Shown here piece by piece: positions 10,942-22,930 of a DNA stretch of 64,000 nucleotides. Both the position numbers and the translations under genes were made by a program. The notes under the pieces are model-generated. The model worked only from the letters and a program-made list of their open reading frames with translations. It had not been told where the DNA came from and did no database searches. This DNA comes from Platerodrilus igneus (taxonomy: Eukaryota; Arthropoda; Insecta; Coleoptera; Lycidae), in the NCBI GenBank assembly GCA_036346225.1, contig JARFIW010001344.1, forward strand, positions 248,001 through 312,000, read 5' to 3'. Every line of letters starts with the position of its first letter. Within the stretch, counting starts at the first letter, position 1.

Positions 10942-13036
10942 CGTGTAACCCCTCTGGTAAATAGTACTTTTTCAAATTATCAATTTAAAAAAAAATTGAA
11001 AATTTCACACAATAGAAAATTTTCAAAAAAAAAATTTCTTACCCAGATTTTGCTTTCATCAACTTGATTAATTTATTCAACAGCTCCCTGGCTAGCTCAG
11101 TTGGGCCTCCTCTTGGGTACCTATATTTATTATCATACTCTTTACCGTTCACGCACACTCTCAATAAAACCACATAATACTACAACAATCATACAATATT
11201 TATTTACCACTATTTACAAATAATAATTCAAGATTATTTACATTTCGGTGCTCAAGTTACACCACAATAAATTCTATTTTTGTAAAATCCAGAATTTTAA
11301 ATTGAAATATCAAACACATTGAATGTAACAGGAGTAAATGGGCCCTAAATAATACCTTATTTTTCTTTTATTTATAATTATTTCTAATTAGTACATTCTG
11401 GAGTATGGTGAGCTCATGATAACTCAGTTTATTTTATTAATGTATGCTTTTTACTTTGCATACTCTTACTACAAACACAAAAAAAACCCATGTACTCTTA
11501 ACAATAAAATTTTAAATTCATGAGGAATGTTAATAAGCGTTATATACACCTTTAGATTTATATTCAAATACCATAATAAAAGTTAGTTATACGTATTATT
11601 TTCAATACGCAAAACAATGCAAAATACCATCAAAGTCCACTCTCACACATCACAATAATTTTCATAGTTTATAAAAAACAGCAATTCTAATGCGCTACTT
11701 GGAATTTATTGAAGATCCATACTCCGTTGACAAAGAAGTTAAGTTCCTGCACTCTCGGTCTCGTGGTTCTACTCTGCTTGTCGCCTCCAGCTATTTATGG
11801 ATGAACACCATCTAAGTTGTGCTGCATGATATTCATTCTAGATCCATCCAAATCCAAATCCAAAGATATTACACTTTTTTTATAATTGCATAATTTACTT
11901 TACGTTACTTTACTTTACTTTCCTTCACGAGCTTGTTAAAATATCTGTTGCACCTCAGTTAAAATTAAACTCGACACTAACCACGTTTCAAACTATGAGG
12001 CCAACACTGTACTATCTAATTTAAAAATTTTAAATACTTACAAGCTTGTGGTGGATTTCTGTACGTAGTCTAAAGCGATGAAAATAGAAAGAGAGCCTTA
12101 TTAATTTTCTTAGAGTATTTATACAATTCAAAATGCCACCTCTCGGCCACTCTTCACGCGAAATACTTCATTTAAAATAATACTTCTTCAAATTTTGGTT
12201 TAACCGTTTTCGAAATCTTCGAAATTTAGCTCGCTGATACGATATTTTCCGAAAAACCCACATTCAAATTTTCCCCTGTTCGTCTGTTGTACAACTAACT
12301 ATTTAGCCCAATGATATATTCAGTGACGTCTTAAAAACCCCGCTTATATCAACCCTATTCCTCTCCTATGCATATTATATGTTTCCTTCTAACCTTGTTT
12401 GAGTGGTAGAAAATCAATATTACTGTCTGCGTGCTATCTAACCCACGTGGACTGAATACGTGCTTTTCGAAGTGAAATGCTATTATGCTTGTTTCATTCC
12501 GAAGCATATCATTGATTGTCCATCCCTTCTGCGCTTTAAGGAAACTTTTGGTTAGCATTTATGCGAACCGTCCGACCGTTTGCACAATATACCTCGAATT
12601 TTGTTTTTTATCTACACAAATAAGGGGAACATGACCTTTCCAAAACATGCAGGTGTTCAATTAACGATCGTTTTAAAATAACATTTTTAGGAAGAGTGCG
12701 TTTCAAGATATTTCATATATTCGACGTGTTTGTTTGTTAGTAAAGCGTTTTGCCTTGGTATTATCGATTTTTCATGCTCTTATGCGTATTAGACGTTATA
12801 TCCCTTTAAATTAACCTCAATTAAATTATTTAAATAATATCCATTGGCTTATACTATTTATTTTCTTTACGGACCTATTCAATTTTAATCCCTACTTGTA
12901 AAATTATGGTAATACTTGTTACTTTCAATCGACTAAATGAAATAAATTTCGCACGTAAATTTTGGTTGTTTCCTCTATACAGGGTGTTTGAGATTGCATT
13001 GTTTATACCTAAATTTAACCCTTTTAAACCACTACA
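10939..13036 (-). mobile_element. Unclassified repeat bordered by TA microsatellite, unit 2 (inverted)
   Basis: This is the inverted partner of unit 1. Its ends read TTGTCGTGTAACCC at the axis and, in reverse, TTGTAGTGGTTTAAAAGGG at the outer edge, again touching microsatellites. It shares with unit 1 the internal landmarks given for the palindrome and has no coding frame I trust. Confidence 0.55.
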
Positions 13037-14166
<1,130 letters not shown>

Positions 14167-14499
14167 TGTCCCACATATTATTACATATCTAATATCTCAT
14201 TTGTTCGGTTATTGAAAAAGAGAAATTCGAGGCAAAGAGAAAAGCTTGCCCATACAAATAATCTAAATAGTGAATATTATGTTGTTATTTCAGATGACTC
14301 CAAAGTGATGCAATAAAAATAGAATTAATTTTAGAATGACATACCGTGTATACTTTTAAATATTCGATATCACCCTAACATTTCCTTTACAACTGTATGT
14401 CATTTTAGGTCTTGATCAACTTTCCTTTTAACACCAAATTTCTAACTTTTTCAATAACCGAACAAGCGAGATATTCGATGTGTAATAAAATTTGGGACA
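14167..14499. mobile_element. Fold-back MITE, 333 bp, with terminal inverted repeats of about 60 bp
   Basis: The left end starts TGTCCCACATATTATTACAT and the right end, in reverse, TGTCCCAAATTTTATTACAC. The match continues through atatctc, ttgttcggttattgaaaaag (identical in both arms) and agaaatt. The centre of about 210 bp is AT-rich and non-coding. This is the form of a MITE. I found no clear target duplication, and the parent family is unknown. Confidence 0.8.
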
Positions 14500-16300
14500 C
14501 TATTGTTAAGTACCCATATAGAAAATTATTTCAAGCAAATTGCAGCAAGTACTTTAAGTACTTGAAGTAGTCGATTTACATATATTACTTCAAATATTGA
14601 TATCTCTGGTATATTTTCTTGCTTTTCTTGCGTAAACTTAAAATAGCTTATAACGCGATACGTTACGCTAACATTAAATTATATTCAAAGAAAGTTAATA
14701 ATTTTAAAGAGACTAACTTGTTATTAAGCACCATGTATAATTTTAGTTTTCATGTAAAATAGTGTTTGAAAGCAAGACTTGCAATAAAACCGTATTTTTG
14801 TTCCAATTAAACTGAAAACAACAATCATAATCGCTTTATTTTCATTAAATTCATAGGGGCATTTGAATAACGGGTTGTAAATTATTTTACATGACAAGAA
14901 TGTTAAACAAATCACAATTATAACCATAAAATTTTATAGTAAATACGTGTCATAAAAGCTTTTAGAATTATAAAAGAAATTCGTTGAAATACATCCCAGA
15001 TATGAACTTTAGGAATTTGTTTAATAAATCCCGTACAATATGACATAGTTTTAATAGATATTATTGCAATTTCTATAAATTGGAACATCATACATTGTTG
15101 TAATTCTTTTAAAGTAAATCGCAAATACACGTTACTACAATGTACCATCCAGACGTTGAGCCATGAGAATACAAAGGTATAGAGTTTTAATGATACAATA
15201 TTTCTATAGAATAGATTACAATGTGTGCAACTATGTGGTTTTAGATCAACAAATGAGATATATACCTAAAAATTATATGGTATAGCACGCACTCCTCACG
15301 TGCCTTTTGTTATAAACTCAATAACAAGTTTGTACAATAATATGACAAACAACTGACAACATACGAAGCAGAAGGAAAATTAAAAAATAAATCCAATTGA
15401 GATTGCAGGCGGACATATAGAACACAGGCACCTGAAAACATTAAAAAAAATTAGAGATACGCGCAAATGGAATAAGTGGGTTTAGAAGGAATAAAAGTCA
15501 ATTGTGTAGACCTCAGTTATCCGAAAACATCAAAAATGTCACGACGTGCGCGAATATAATAGAGGGGGGAAGAGTTGGAGTTGATAGAAGTGTGTTGGTA
15601 TATGAGGATTTGATAGAAGGTGCAAAAACTTCAAGAAAAATTGTATGGCAATATCTGAAGGGAATAGGCAGCAAGCGACATGTAAATGAAAAAAAAATGC
15701 AAGGGCAGAGTATGCTCAACGCGTAAGTGCGAAATTAATGTCGGAAAACCGTTTTGAAACAAAGGGGGGTAAGAATCCTTCTATTAGTTAGAACATTGTA
15801 GGAGGTACAGAGTTAGGGAACTACTGTGTTTGAATTTTTATTAAAGAATAAGAGGGAAAATGCCGAAGCTGTTGAAAATCCTGGAACTGAAGGGTAAGTA
15901 CCGTTATTTAATGTTTTCAAAACAATATGATGAATTTTTAAATGTTAATTGTGTATGTTTTATTAATAAGATAGTGATGAAGGTTGTTTATATGTTCATT
16001 TTTTTCAACTGTAAAAAGGGTGACTACCCGTATATATGGTTAATAAAAAGTGAAAATGATCAAAGGGTTGGGCTCATTAGTGATTTAAGATGCCAGTTTA
16101 ATTAGTACAATTTAAGGTAGTAAAAATATTAAACTAACGTGTTTTGGAATGTGCAAGGATATATCACAAAGTTAGTATTTAAATGTTTTTTTTCTTTGAT
16201 AAACGACATTGCTAAGAATTTGAGATTTATTAATGTCATCAATTAAATAGGAAAGCAGTAAAATTAAAGAACCAATAGTTTGTTAATGTTAAGGTTTTTT
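14500..16300. other. AT-rich stretch with one doubtful exon-like frame
   Basis: Apart from the 15,482-15,724 frame listed separately, nothing is recognised. A consensus splice donor (aagggtaagtacc) occurs at 15,889-15,901 after a short open stretch, but no gene model follows from it. Confidence 0.4.
15482..15724 (+). other. Exon-like open frame of unknown identity
   Basis: An open frame of about 80 codons ('CRPQLSENIKNVTTCANIIE' near its start and 'TSRKIVWQYLKGIGSKRH' near 15,630-15,680) ends at a good splice-donor match (gcgtaagtg at 15,721-15,729). Its codons are less AT-skewed than the flanks. I recognise no family. It may be a host exon, a transposon fragment or chance. Confidence 0.15.
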
Positions 16301-16770
16301 AGGAATTATCCATTAGGATATTTTAATTTTTTTTTAACAACACCTGGCCATATTACAACAGGGTAAGATTTACCTTTAAGAAGGGATTTATATGTGTATT
16401 AAGCTTGTTTTTATGTTAAGAAAACTTAAGTTTTTTTTTATTTTTAAATTTATTTATATAGTAGTTAAAGCCAATGAGTTGTAAAGAATATGTAGCTATC
16501 CCAGTGGTAGTATCTCGAAGGAGTATTTTATTTTGCCAGAAGAACTTAATTATGACCAACTTTAGGAAACCAAAACAAGGGAGTTTTATGTGGAATACCA
16601 ATTTCCACATAGAAATGATATCAAAATTATTGCAATAAGAAGACTCTTTGGCGCCCCTTGATTTTGACAGAGACAAAACTTTCAGAATAAGTGTTAACGC
16701 AATGTAGAATTTTTGGATTAAAAACCTTGCTAATTATTAATTTTGAATTTCTTTATTTTCTTTATTTTTT
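16301..16770 (+). repeat. Tandem duplication, copy 1 (470 bp)
   Basis: It runs from aggaattatccattaggata to tttctttatttttt and is repeated directly after with only a few substitutions. The low divergence marks a recent duplication. It is non-coding: the minus-strand frame across it is the same in both copies only because the copies are near-identical. Confidence 0.9.
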
Positions 16771-17260
16771 AGGAATTATCCATTAGGATATTTTTATTTT
16801 TATTTTAACAACACCTGGCCATATTACAACAGGGTAAGATTTACCTTTAGGAAGGGATTTATATGTGTATTAAGCTTGTTTTTATGTTAAGAAAACTTAA
16901 GTTTTTTTTTATTTTTAAATTTATTTATATAGTAGTTAAAGCCAGTGAGTTGTAAAGAATATGTAGCTATCCCAGTGGTAGTATCTCGAAGGAGTATTTT
17001 ATTTTGCCAGAAGAACTTAATTATGACCAACTTTAGGAAACCAAAACAAGGGAGTTTTATGTGGAATACCAATTTCCACATAGAAATGATATCAAATGAT
17101 ATCAAATGATATCAAATGATATCAATAAGAAGACTCTTTGGCGCCCCTTGATTTTGACAGAGACAAAACTTTCAGAATAAGTGTTAACGCAATGTAGAAT
17201 TTTTGGATTAAAAACCTTGCTAATTATTAATTTTGAATTTCTTTATTTTCTTTATTTTTT
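16771..17260 (+). repeat. Tandem duplication, copy 2 (490 bp)
   Basis: Second copy of the 470 bp unit. It is 20 bp longer than copy 1, mainly because a 10 bp motif (atgatatcaa) has expanded inside it. Confidence 0.9.
17086..17124 (+). repeat. Four-fold 10 bp repeat atgatatcaa within copy 2
   Basis: Copy 1 has a single atgatatcaa at the matching site (16,617-16,626) followed by aattattgc. Copy 2 has four in a row. Expansion therefore happened after the 470 bp duplication. Confidence 0.9.
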
Positions 17261-17309
17261 AATTATTCATAGGAACCCATTTCCGCACCACCGCAATTAG
17301 CCGATCGAT

Positions 17310-17400
17310 GCACACTTCTATTGCAACGGGGACCCCATCCCATTAGGGCAAATCAAAATTTAATTTATTTAACGCGCATTTCACCCGTAACAAGCCATAT
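17310..17400 (+). repeat. Dispersed repeat shared with 36,945-37,030
   Basis: The string attagggcaaatca, then aattta(t)t and ttcacccgtaaca recur in inverted orientation at 36,945-37,005 (ttgttacccgt-type, tgatttgccctaa). This is a short interspersed repeat of unknown type. Confidence 0.55.
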
Positions 17401-17496
17401 CGTTGCAATTTTTTGAGAACTAAGCTGTAGTACTATGTGATTGCTATGCTAGTACTAGCAGATGTAAAAGATAAATTTTTTAAAACGTGCATTGGG

Positions 17497-17745
17497 GGGA
17501 GGGGATTTGGCTTTGCATAAGGCTCTGAACTTTGAACTGCTATATCTTGGCCATTTTTTGGACGTTAGCTATAAAAATGGTGGTGATATGTGGTGCTGTG
17601 TTACTACTGGCAGGTGGAAAAAAAAAATTAAAAGACCTGTATTGGGGAGACGGGCATCACCTTTGAACTGTAGCTTCCTTGGTTTTTGCGTGTTAGCTAC
17701 TAGGTTGGTGGTGTTATGCGGTGCAATGTTGGTGCTATTTAATAA
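17497..17745 (+). repeat. Diverged 131 bp tandem duplication, G-rich
   Basis: The order tttgaactg, gttagcta, ggtggtg, gcggtg/tggtgc recurs with a 131 bp period (first at 17,531, second at 17,662). An open frame of 95 codons runs through it but shows no known motif. Confidence 0.6.
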
Positions 17746-17749
17746 ATTG

Positions 17750-19470
17750 GTGGGAGGGTGTGAGGAGGGGGCAAGGTAATCTTTTCGTATTCTTATCTAC
17801 GTAGTCAGAAGTCTCGGTACTATGGTTTTTCTTACTCGTCTCCTTTCTTCTAATACTGACCTTGGTGTAAAGATTGCCGTTGCCACATAGAATGTAAAAC
17901 GGTTAGCGAATACTATAATTTCGAGTTTTGAAAACAATCCGAGATTAAGTTAATAAAATTTAAACAATGCTTAATTTGAATTGCACGTGTTTAATTTGAA
18001 GCACAGTGTATAATTGGTACGAAATGTTAAGTTCTTTTGATACAAAGCACCATATTCAAAGCCGATAAAATATACGATCACCTGCGATTTTTATTTTATA
18101 TGGTCAAAATTTCTATGAAAAAAACAACAATGTTTGGTTCAAATTTAATTCCTTATTATCTATCCTTTGGAATATATTTTTCATTTCTGTATGACAAAGA
18201 AAAGCAATTCATTCTAAGCTTCAAATTGTTACAGACACAAAGAGTATAATAGTTTGTTTTTACAATAAAAGGATTCAGCACGCACTTGTGGTTAGTTCCG
18301 TCTGCCTTTGCAGCTCCTGAAGCCATACATTGTCGCACATGAATAAGATTGAATGTCTTATACTTGCAATTTCAAGTTGTCTAATAAATTATATGCGGTT
18401 AAGTAGTAAGATACATTATGGTTAACAGAATGATTTGCTCTTTATGGTCAAACGACGTTTACGTTTAATGATTATGCTAATGCAACAATTTTGCAATAAA
18501 TAATCAATACCAAAATAATACAAAGAAGTGTATTTCGTATAAAATTACTCTTTTGCAATTGATTTGATAAATTATAATCTAACTCTATTTATTAAAATGA
18601 ACTATTGTCAAACACTAAAAATTTCCCCTAAAATAAAACTTGTAACTGCCACTGCGACCTTATATATGGGTCATTTCAATTATTACAAACTTTAATTATG
18701 AATATTAAACGTAAAACGGTTAATAATTGGTATTATATGATGTACACAATGTGAACACCGCGGTACTGAAGGGTCAATTTGCATATTAATTCGAATTTTA
18801 TATTCAACCCTTTGCCAGCGTACATTTTTCACACTTATTACAAAGCTTAAACGTCTCTCGCTGTGTACTCCACACTATTAATAAATCGCCTGGGGTAAAA
18901 TAACATTCAACATCACTACATATTTTAAAAATTATTCTAAAAAACAGGGATGTACAAGGGGAAGAGTTTAATAAATTCAGTAGATATTCAATATAAACAG
19001 GTTTGCAAAATACTTTTTATATTATAAAATATAAATGCAAACAAAGCACATTGCAAAATAAAGTTTATAGTCTAACAACTGGAGTTCTCCTGACCTATTT
19101 GAGACTTGCTTTTTACTTATATGAAATTCTCAAGAATTTATTGCTGTGGGAGTCCAATTTTGTACTTTTTATATTAAAGATAAGACTGTGTTCACATAAT
19201 TTTTTTCTCAAAATTGACATAGCAAATTAATATTATCTAATCATTAATCCTACTTCTATGAAATACGTATAAATGATGTAAACCCAGTTTTCCCTGTCGT
19301 ACAAATCACATTTCCTCCCATACACTAAATACTATGGAAATAGATAATTACGAAATCTTGATAATATAGCTATCGTATACGACAGAATTAGTTATGAGCT
19401 AATGCACATTAGCATGTCACTTTCTCAGTTTATTTTACAAAATCCATTCGTTTCAGTGCTTTTGAATTAC
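17750..19470. other. AT-rich stretch without recognisable features
   Basis: Short frames at 18,037-18,249 and 19,003-19,230 carry no motif. Nothing else was seen. Confidence 0.5.
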
Positions 19471-19473
19471 ATA

Positions 19474-19775
19474 TTACCCGAGGACTGTTTCACTAATTGC
19501 CTTTATCTTGCTAGTGCTTTTCAGAAAAAAACGGAGGTTTAGTTTTAACACCATGCCTAGCGGAAACAAATATGTCGAATTTTCTCCGTAGATAGCTGTT
19601 AAATGCGCCACAAACTTGTTTTTTAAGATGAAAATACTTTTGTTTACGATGTTTGCCCGGCGTAAGAAAAGCTCCGAAATTTTAACTAGCATTGTATTAT
19701 CGCAGAATGGTTCTGTAATTAGCGTGTGTAGTTCAGCAGTCAAAACCATTCTGTAACTGAAAAGGAAGCTCTCAG
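19474..19775 (-). pseudogene. ORF1 fragment of the Polinton-like element
   Basis: On the minus strand the frame reads 'ELHTLITEPFCDNTMLVKI', 'FILKNKFVAHLTAIYGENS' and 'LFPLGMVLKLNLRF', matching ORF1 at 47,990-48,210 ('GLHTPITEPFCDN', 'FVVHLTAIYEES', 'LFPLGMVLKLSFRF'). It is an isolated piece of about 100 codons, more diverged than the other copies. It is followed on the minus strand by unrelated sequence, and a SINE adjoins it on the plus-strand right. It shows that the ORF1 family is dispersed in this genome. Confidence 0.8.
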
Positions 19776-19823
19776 CATTGTGTGTTCTTAAGAAATTAGT
19801 GTACGTTGCTGGTGGTTGCCTAC

Positions 19824-20080
19824 AAAGGTACAACATTGACCAGGAAATGAAATTTTTAACCTAGAATTTTGCCAAACGCTTGCTGCTCAAAGCAAGGTAG
19901 GAATCTTTAACGTGCGTGACAACACCCATACACGGGACCTCCATTTTACCTCTCATTTGAACGAGGGCACATTCTTGTGAAAAATGCTCGCCTAACATTT
20001 TTCTAGCGGGTCGTATCGGGATTCGAACTCGGACATCAGGCATAGTAGTCACACGTATACCAACTACGCCATGGAGCCGC
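19824..20080 (-). mobile_element. tRNA-derived SINE, copy 1
   Basis: Read on the minus strand it begins with a tRNA-like head, ggctccatggcgtagttgg, containing an A-box match (tggcgtagttgg, 20,060-20,071), and about 45 bp later a B box (gagttcgaatcc, 20,019-20,030). The non-tRNA body follows through ctttaacgtgcgtgacaaca-like sequence (in plus orientation) to aaggtacaacattgaccagg at 19,825-19,844. The same head and body recur at 28,533-28,802. RNA polymerase III promoter boxes plus a shared body define a SINE. No target duplication was found. Confidence 0.85.
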
Positions 20081-20097
20081 CTTTGTTGCTGCAAAGC

Positions 20098-20205
20098 CAC
20101 TTGCCCATTTCGGCTCGAGGCACTGCCCACCTCTGTCCGGCTGCGGCGCACCTCGGCCCGGGGCGCGGCCCATTTCGGCCCGGGGCGCGGCCCATCTCAA
20201 CCAGA
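20098..20205. repeat. GC-rich minisatellite of about 22 bp units
   Basis: The unit cggcccggggcgcggcccat is repeated perfectly about twice, with degenerate copies on the left (gcggcgcacctcggcccg). It is a small GC island next to the SINE head in otherwise AT-rich DNA. Confidence 0.75.
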
Positions 20206-20870
20206 TGCTTACCACGGCATGACCCGGCGACTTACACTGTAATCTCGCAAGTTATACCGAATACGTACATACATTTTGGTAGTCAATTTATTTTCTTCCA
20301 TCCAACTAGATAGTCTTTAATGAATACACATTTTCTACCATATAACAATTTCCAAAAATATAGATATGTTAATGTCTTTAGTCTTGTAGTACACTCTTTA
20401 TTATAACTAGATCTAAAAGCAGTACCTAATCAAGCACCCGGGCAACTGATAAAATATCCGCTGTATGATTTCCTCTCTGTTTGCTAGTTATACGTTGAAC
20501 ACAAGGTCATTTCCGCTTAGCTAAATATTTCGACATAAAATTCAAAAATTTTAATTCCGTAATTTAATCTTTGTTTATTCTAGTTAGACATTTGTATTTA
20601 GTAGGTTAAACGATTTTTAATTCTCCAATATTAAACCTACGTGTATGTTTCTACCATCATTGAATACTACCTTACATAGGAAAGATGCTATCTATACTCT
20701 ATAGAGCCGAAGGATGTCGAATACATGTGAACAAAGTCGAAGATTACGTTGGAAACGAAAGTGTGAAATAAATTCCACCAGAATGCAAGCACTGCAATAT
20801 ATCGTCTTATGCATTTTAGGAGAAACTGATAGATGTCCAAAACCCTTCATTAACTTCTTCATTGCTTCAC
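20206..20870. other. AT-rich stretch without recognisable features
   Basis: No coding or repeat signal was seen. It may contain the remaining pol remnant or the 3' LTR of the retroelement that lies to its right on the minus strand, but I could not support either. Confidence 0.4.
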
Positions 20871-20876
20871 ATAAAT

Positions 20877-21345
20877 TTAAACAAATAAGTCTTTCTCGAC
20901 TTCTATATCTACATCATCATTCCATTTCAAATATTCTTTACCACTTGTAATTTTCTTCTTGTTCCCATCTATTTCCAACTTAAACCTGTCTATCAGATCC
21001 ATTCCAATAACCGCCTCCATCCTTAATCTCGGCACAACCATAAATTTTTGTGGAAATTTTATCTTACTTAACCCCACATCTTAGGATTGCCATACTATTT
21101 ATGCTTGAAAACCTTCTGTTGTTTGGTGCTACTAAGTTACGTTTCTTTATGGGTATCAATTCATTATTTAATTTTTGTAAGTTGTTTTAATAAAAATCCT
21201 CCAAAATTAGAAATGCTTCAGCACCCGTATCTATAAGCACTTTAATAATTTTATCTTCTACTTTTATATTTAACATATGCAATAAGATTTTGTTTACATT
21301 TTTATCATTTTATAAATCAATTTGTATAAATTCTCGTTGATATTC
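20877..21345 (-). pseudogene. Retroviral-type aspartic protease of an LTR retrotransposon
   Basis: On the minus strand the segment 'KVLIDTGAEAFLILEDF' contains the aspartic protease active site DTGA (21,220-21,231). After a stop and frameshift near 21,183 the downstream part gives 'VVPRLRMEAVIGMDLIDRFK', with the second conserved motif 'IGMDL' (about 20,975-21,010). Spacing fits a retropepsin of the Gag-Pol polyprotein. It lies directly downstream of a Gag-like region. No reverse transcriptase, RNase H or integrase follows, so the element is truncated. Confidence 0.75.
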
Positions 21346-21391
21346 GTACTAGTTAATTTGTAAGAATGCGTTTAGTTTGGCAGTTTGACTT

Positions 21392-22930
21392 TTATTGAAA
21401 ATTCGACTTTGCCGTTAAAGGGTCTGGTCTGTTCATCACCTCTGCATATGTCCTGTTATAGCTATTGACATTGTTCTGAGAGTTTTCGCTAGTTTTCTTT
21501 CCTTGGGGTACGGTTCTATTCTCAATAGTACGGGAATCATTGTTCCTCCTTCCACCGTCTCTTCTGATGGCTTTAATTTGTCCACAGTTGCTTATCTGCA
21601 CGTTTTCTCTACCGAATATTCTGCTCTGGTGTGTTTTCTCGCCATAACTTCTTTGAAATCTGAATGCATTTACGGAAAGACCCTTTGGTCTGGTCTCCAT
21701 CTTCTGTGGTTGACCCATTTCACCATGTCGCTAAAGATACTCTAAAAAGACATCTCTATCTACAATGCTTTGTAAAGCGATGCTTTGCCTTACCTCTGTT
21801 TTAAAGTGTCCCGCTAAATATTTGATAATCTGCTAGTCCTCTTAAGGAAGATCAAAATATTTGGCAACATTGAATTTTTTTGTGGCATACAACTCCTTTG
21901 TCATGCCAATATCACTGTCGTACTTGCCCAGAAGTAAATCATTTCTAACCATAGTGATTATCTTCTCAAATGTGTTTTAAAAACTTAAGTTCAAAGTCTT
22001 TGAAAGAGTATAACTCACTTTCGATCAGTCAAAATCAAATTTTTATAGTACTTTTCAACTTCTTAAACCTTTTCTAAATGTTGTAAACCTGGCTTGACAA
22101 CTTTTCTAGGTTTCGTTTGCTTTTTAGTTTAAATTTTTGGTTTTTCCATTAGTTACTTTCTCACGTGCGCTTTTATTCGCCTTTATTTGAAGAGTTTCCT
22201 CTTTCACGCCATCTATATCCTTTATAATCTGGACCACCTTTCCTCCAATCTCAAATTTTATTTCCTCTATAGTCTTATTAGTTTCTTTTAAGCCTGAAGT
22301 TAGTTTTCACCGATCTCTTTAAATTTATATTTATTCTTTTCACTTTCTAATTTTAAACATTCTCTAGTTTTACTAGATATTCTCCAAATTTCACTCGTAA
22401 TTCCTGAGTATTTTTATCAAACGTGTTGCTCATTTGCATTATACTTTTTCATTTATCTCACTCATATCCTTCATACTCTTTCATTTCTCTCATTCATTTC
22501 TTTTATATTCTCTTTCATTTCCTTTGTTGCCCTTTTTTTTATTGCTTTCATGCTTTTCGTTCAATTCTTTGATGCATTCCTCACCCATTTCTTGTATACC
22601 ACTTGCATTCCTTTCACTCATCTCCTTTTGTTCCTGCACACTTAGATTGAGATTTAATAAAGGAGCCAACATTTTTGATTGCAAAGTGTCTTTTACACTT
22701 CCATTTTGTCTCAGGATCATCCTTTTTTGGTTTCTACATATAAACGCTCCCTGAAAACCACTTTCTGCCCCTTCACTTCACAAACCCTACGAATTTCTTT
22801 CGTTCTATCGGTGATACTGAAAACAAATCAAATATTTTGTACAGAGAAAACTTCCACAAAATCCTACGAGACAAGGAACTCTAATTTTCAGACGACTTAA
22901 TCGAGCCTCTGTGATGGAATGTTAAAAAGA
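21392..22930 (-). pseudogene. Gag-like region of the same LTR retrotransposon
   Basis: The minus strand has two open pieces: about 22,720-22,490, a Lys/Glu-rich coiled-coil-like stretch ('LNEKHESNKKKGNKGNEREY'), and 21,718-21,392, a basic low-complexity tail ('KAIRRDGGRRNNDSRTIENR') that leads into the protease. Between them (22,480-21,720) the frame is broken several times. The order coil, basic tail, protease is that of insect Gag-Pol polyproteins. No zinc knuckle was seen. The assignment rests mainly on the neighbouring protease. Confidence 0.55.

Noticed and set aside
16416..17105. Conserved minus-strand frame found twice
   Set aside because: It is conserved only because the 470 bp unit was recently duplicated; no known motif and no independent support.
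20010..20080. Functional tRNA gene on the minus strand
   Set aside because: A and B boxes are present, but the cloverleaf is poor and the same head plus body recurs at 28.5-28.8 kb, so it is a SINE head.
19861..20313. Two overlapping frames of 80-96 codons
   Set aside because: They are produced by the SINE and the GC-rich minisatellite.
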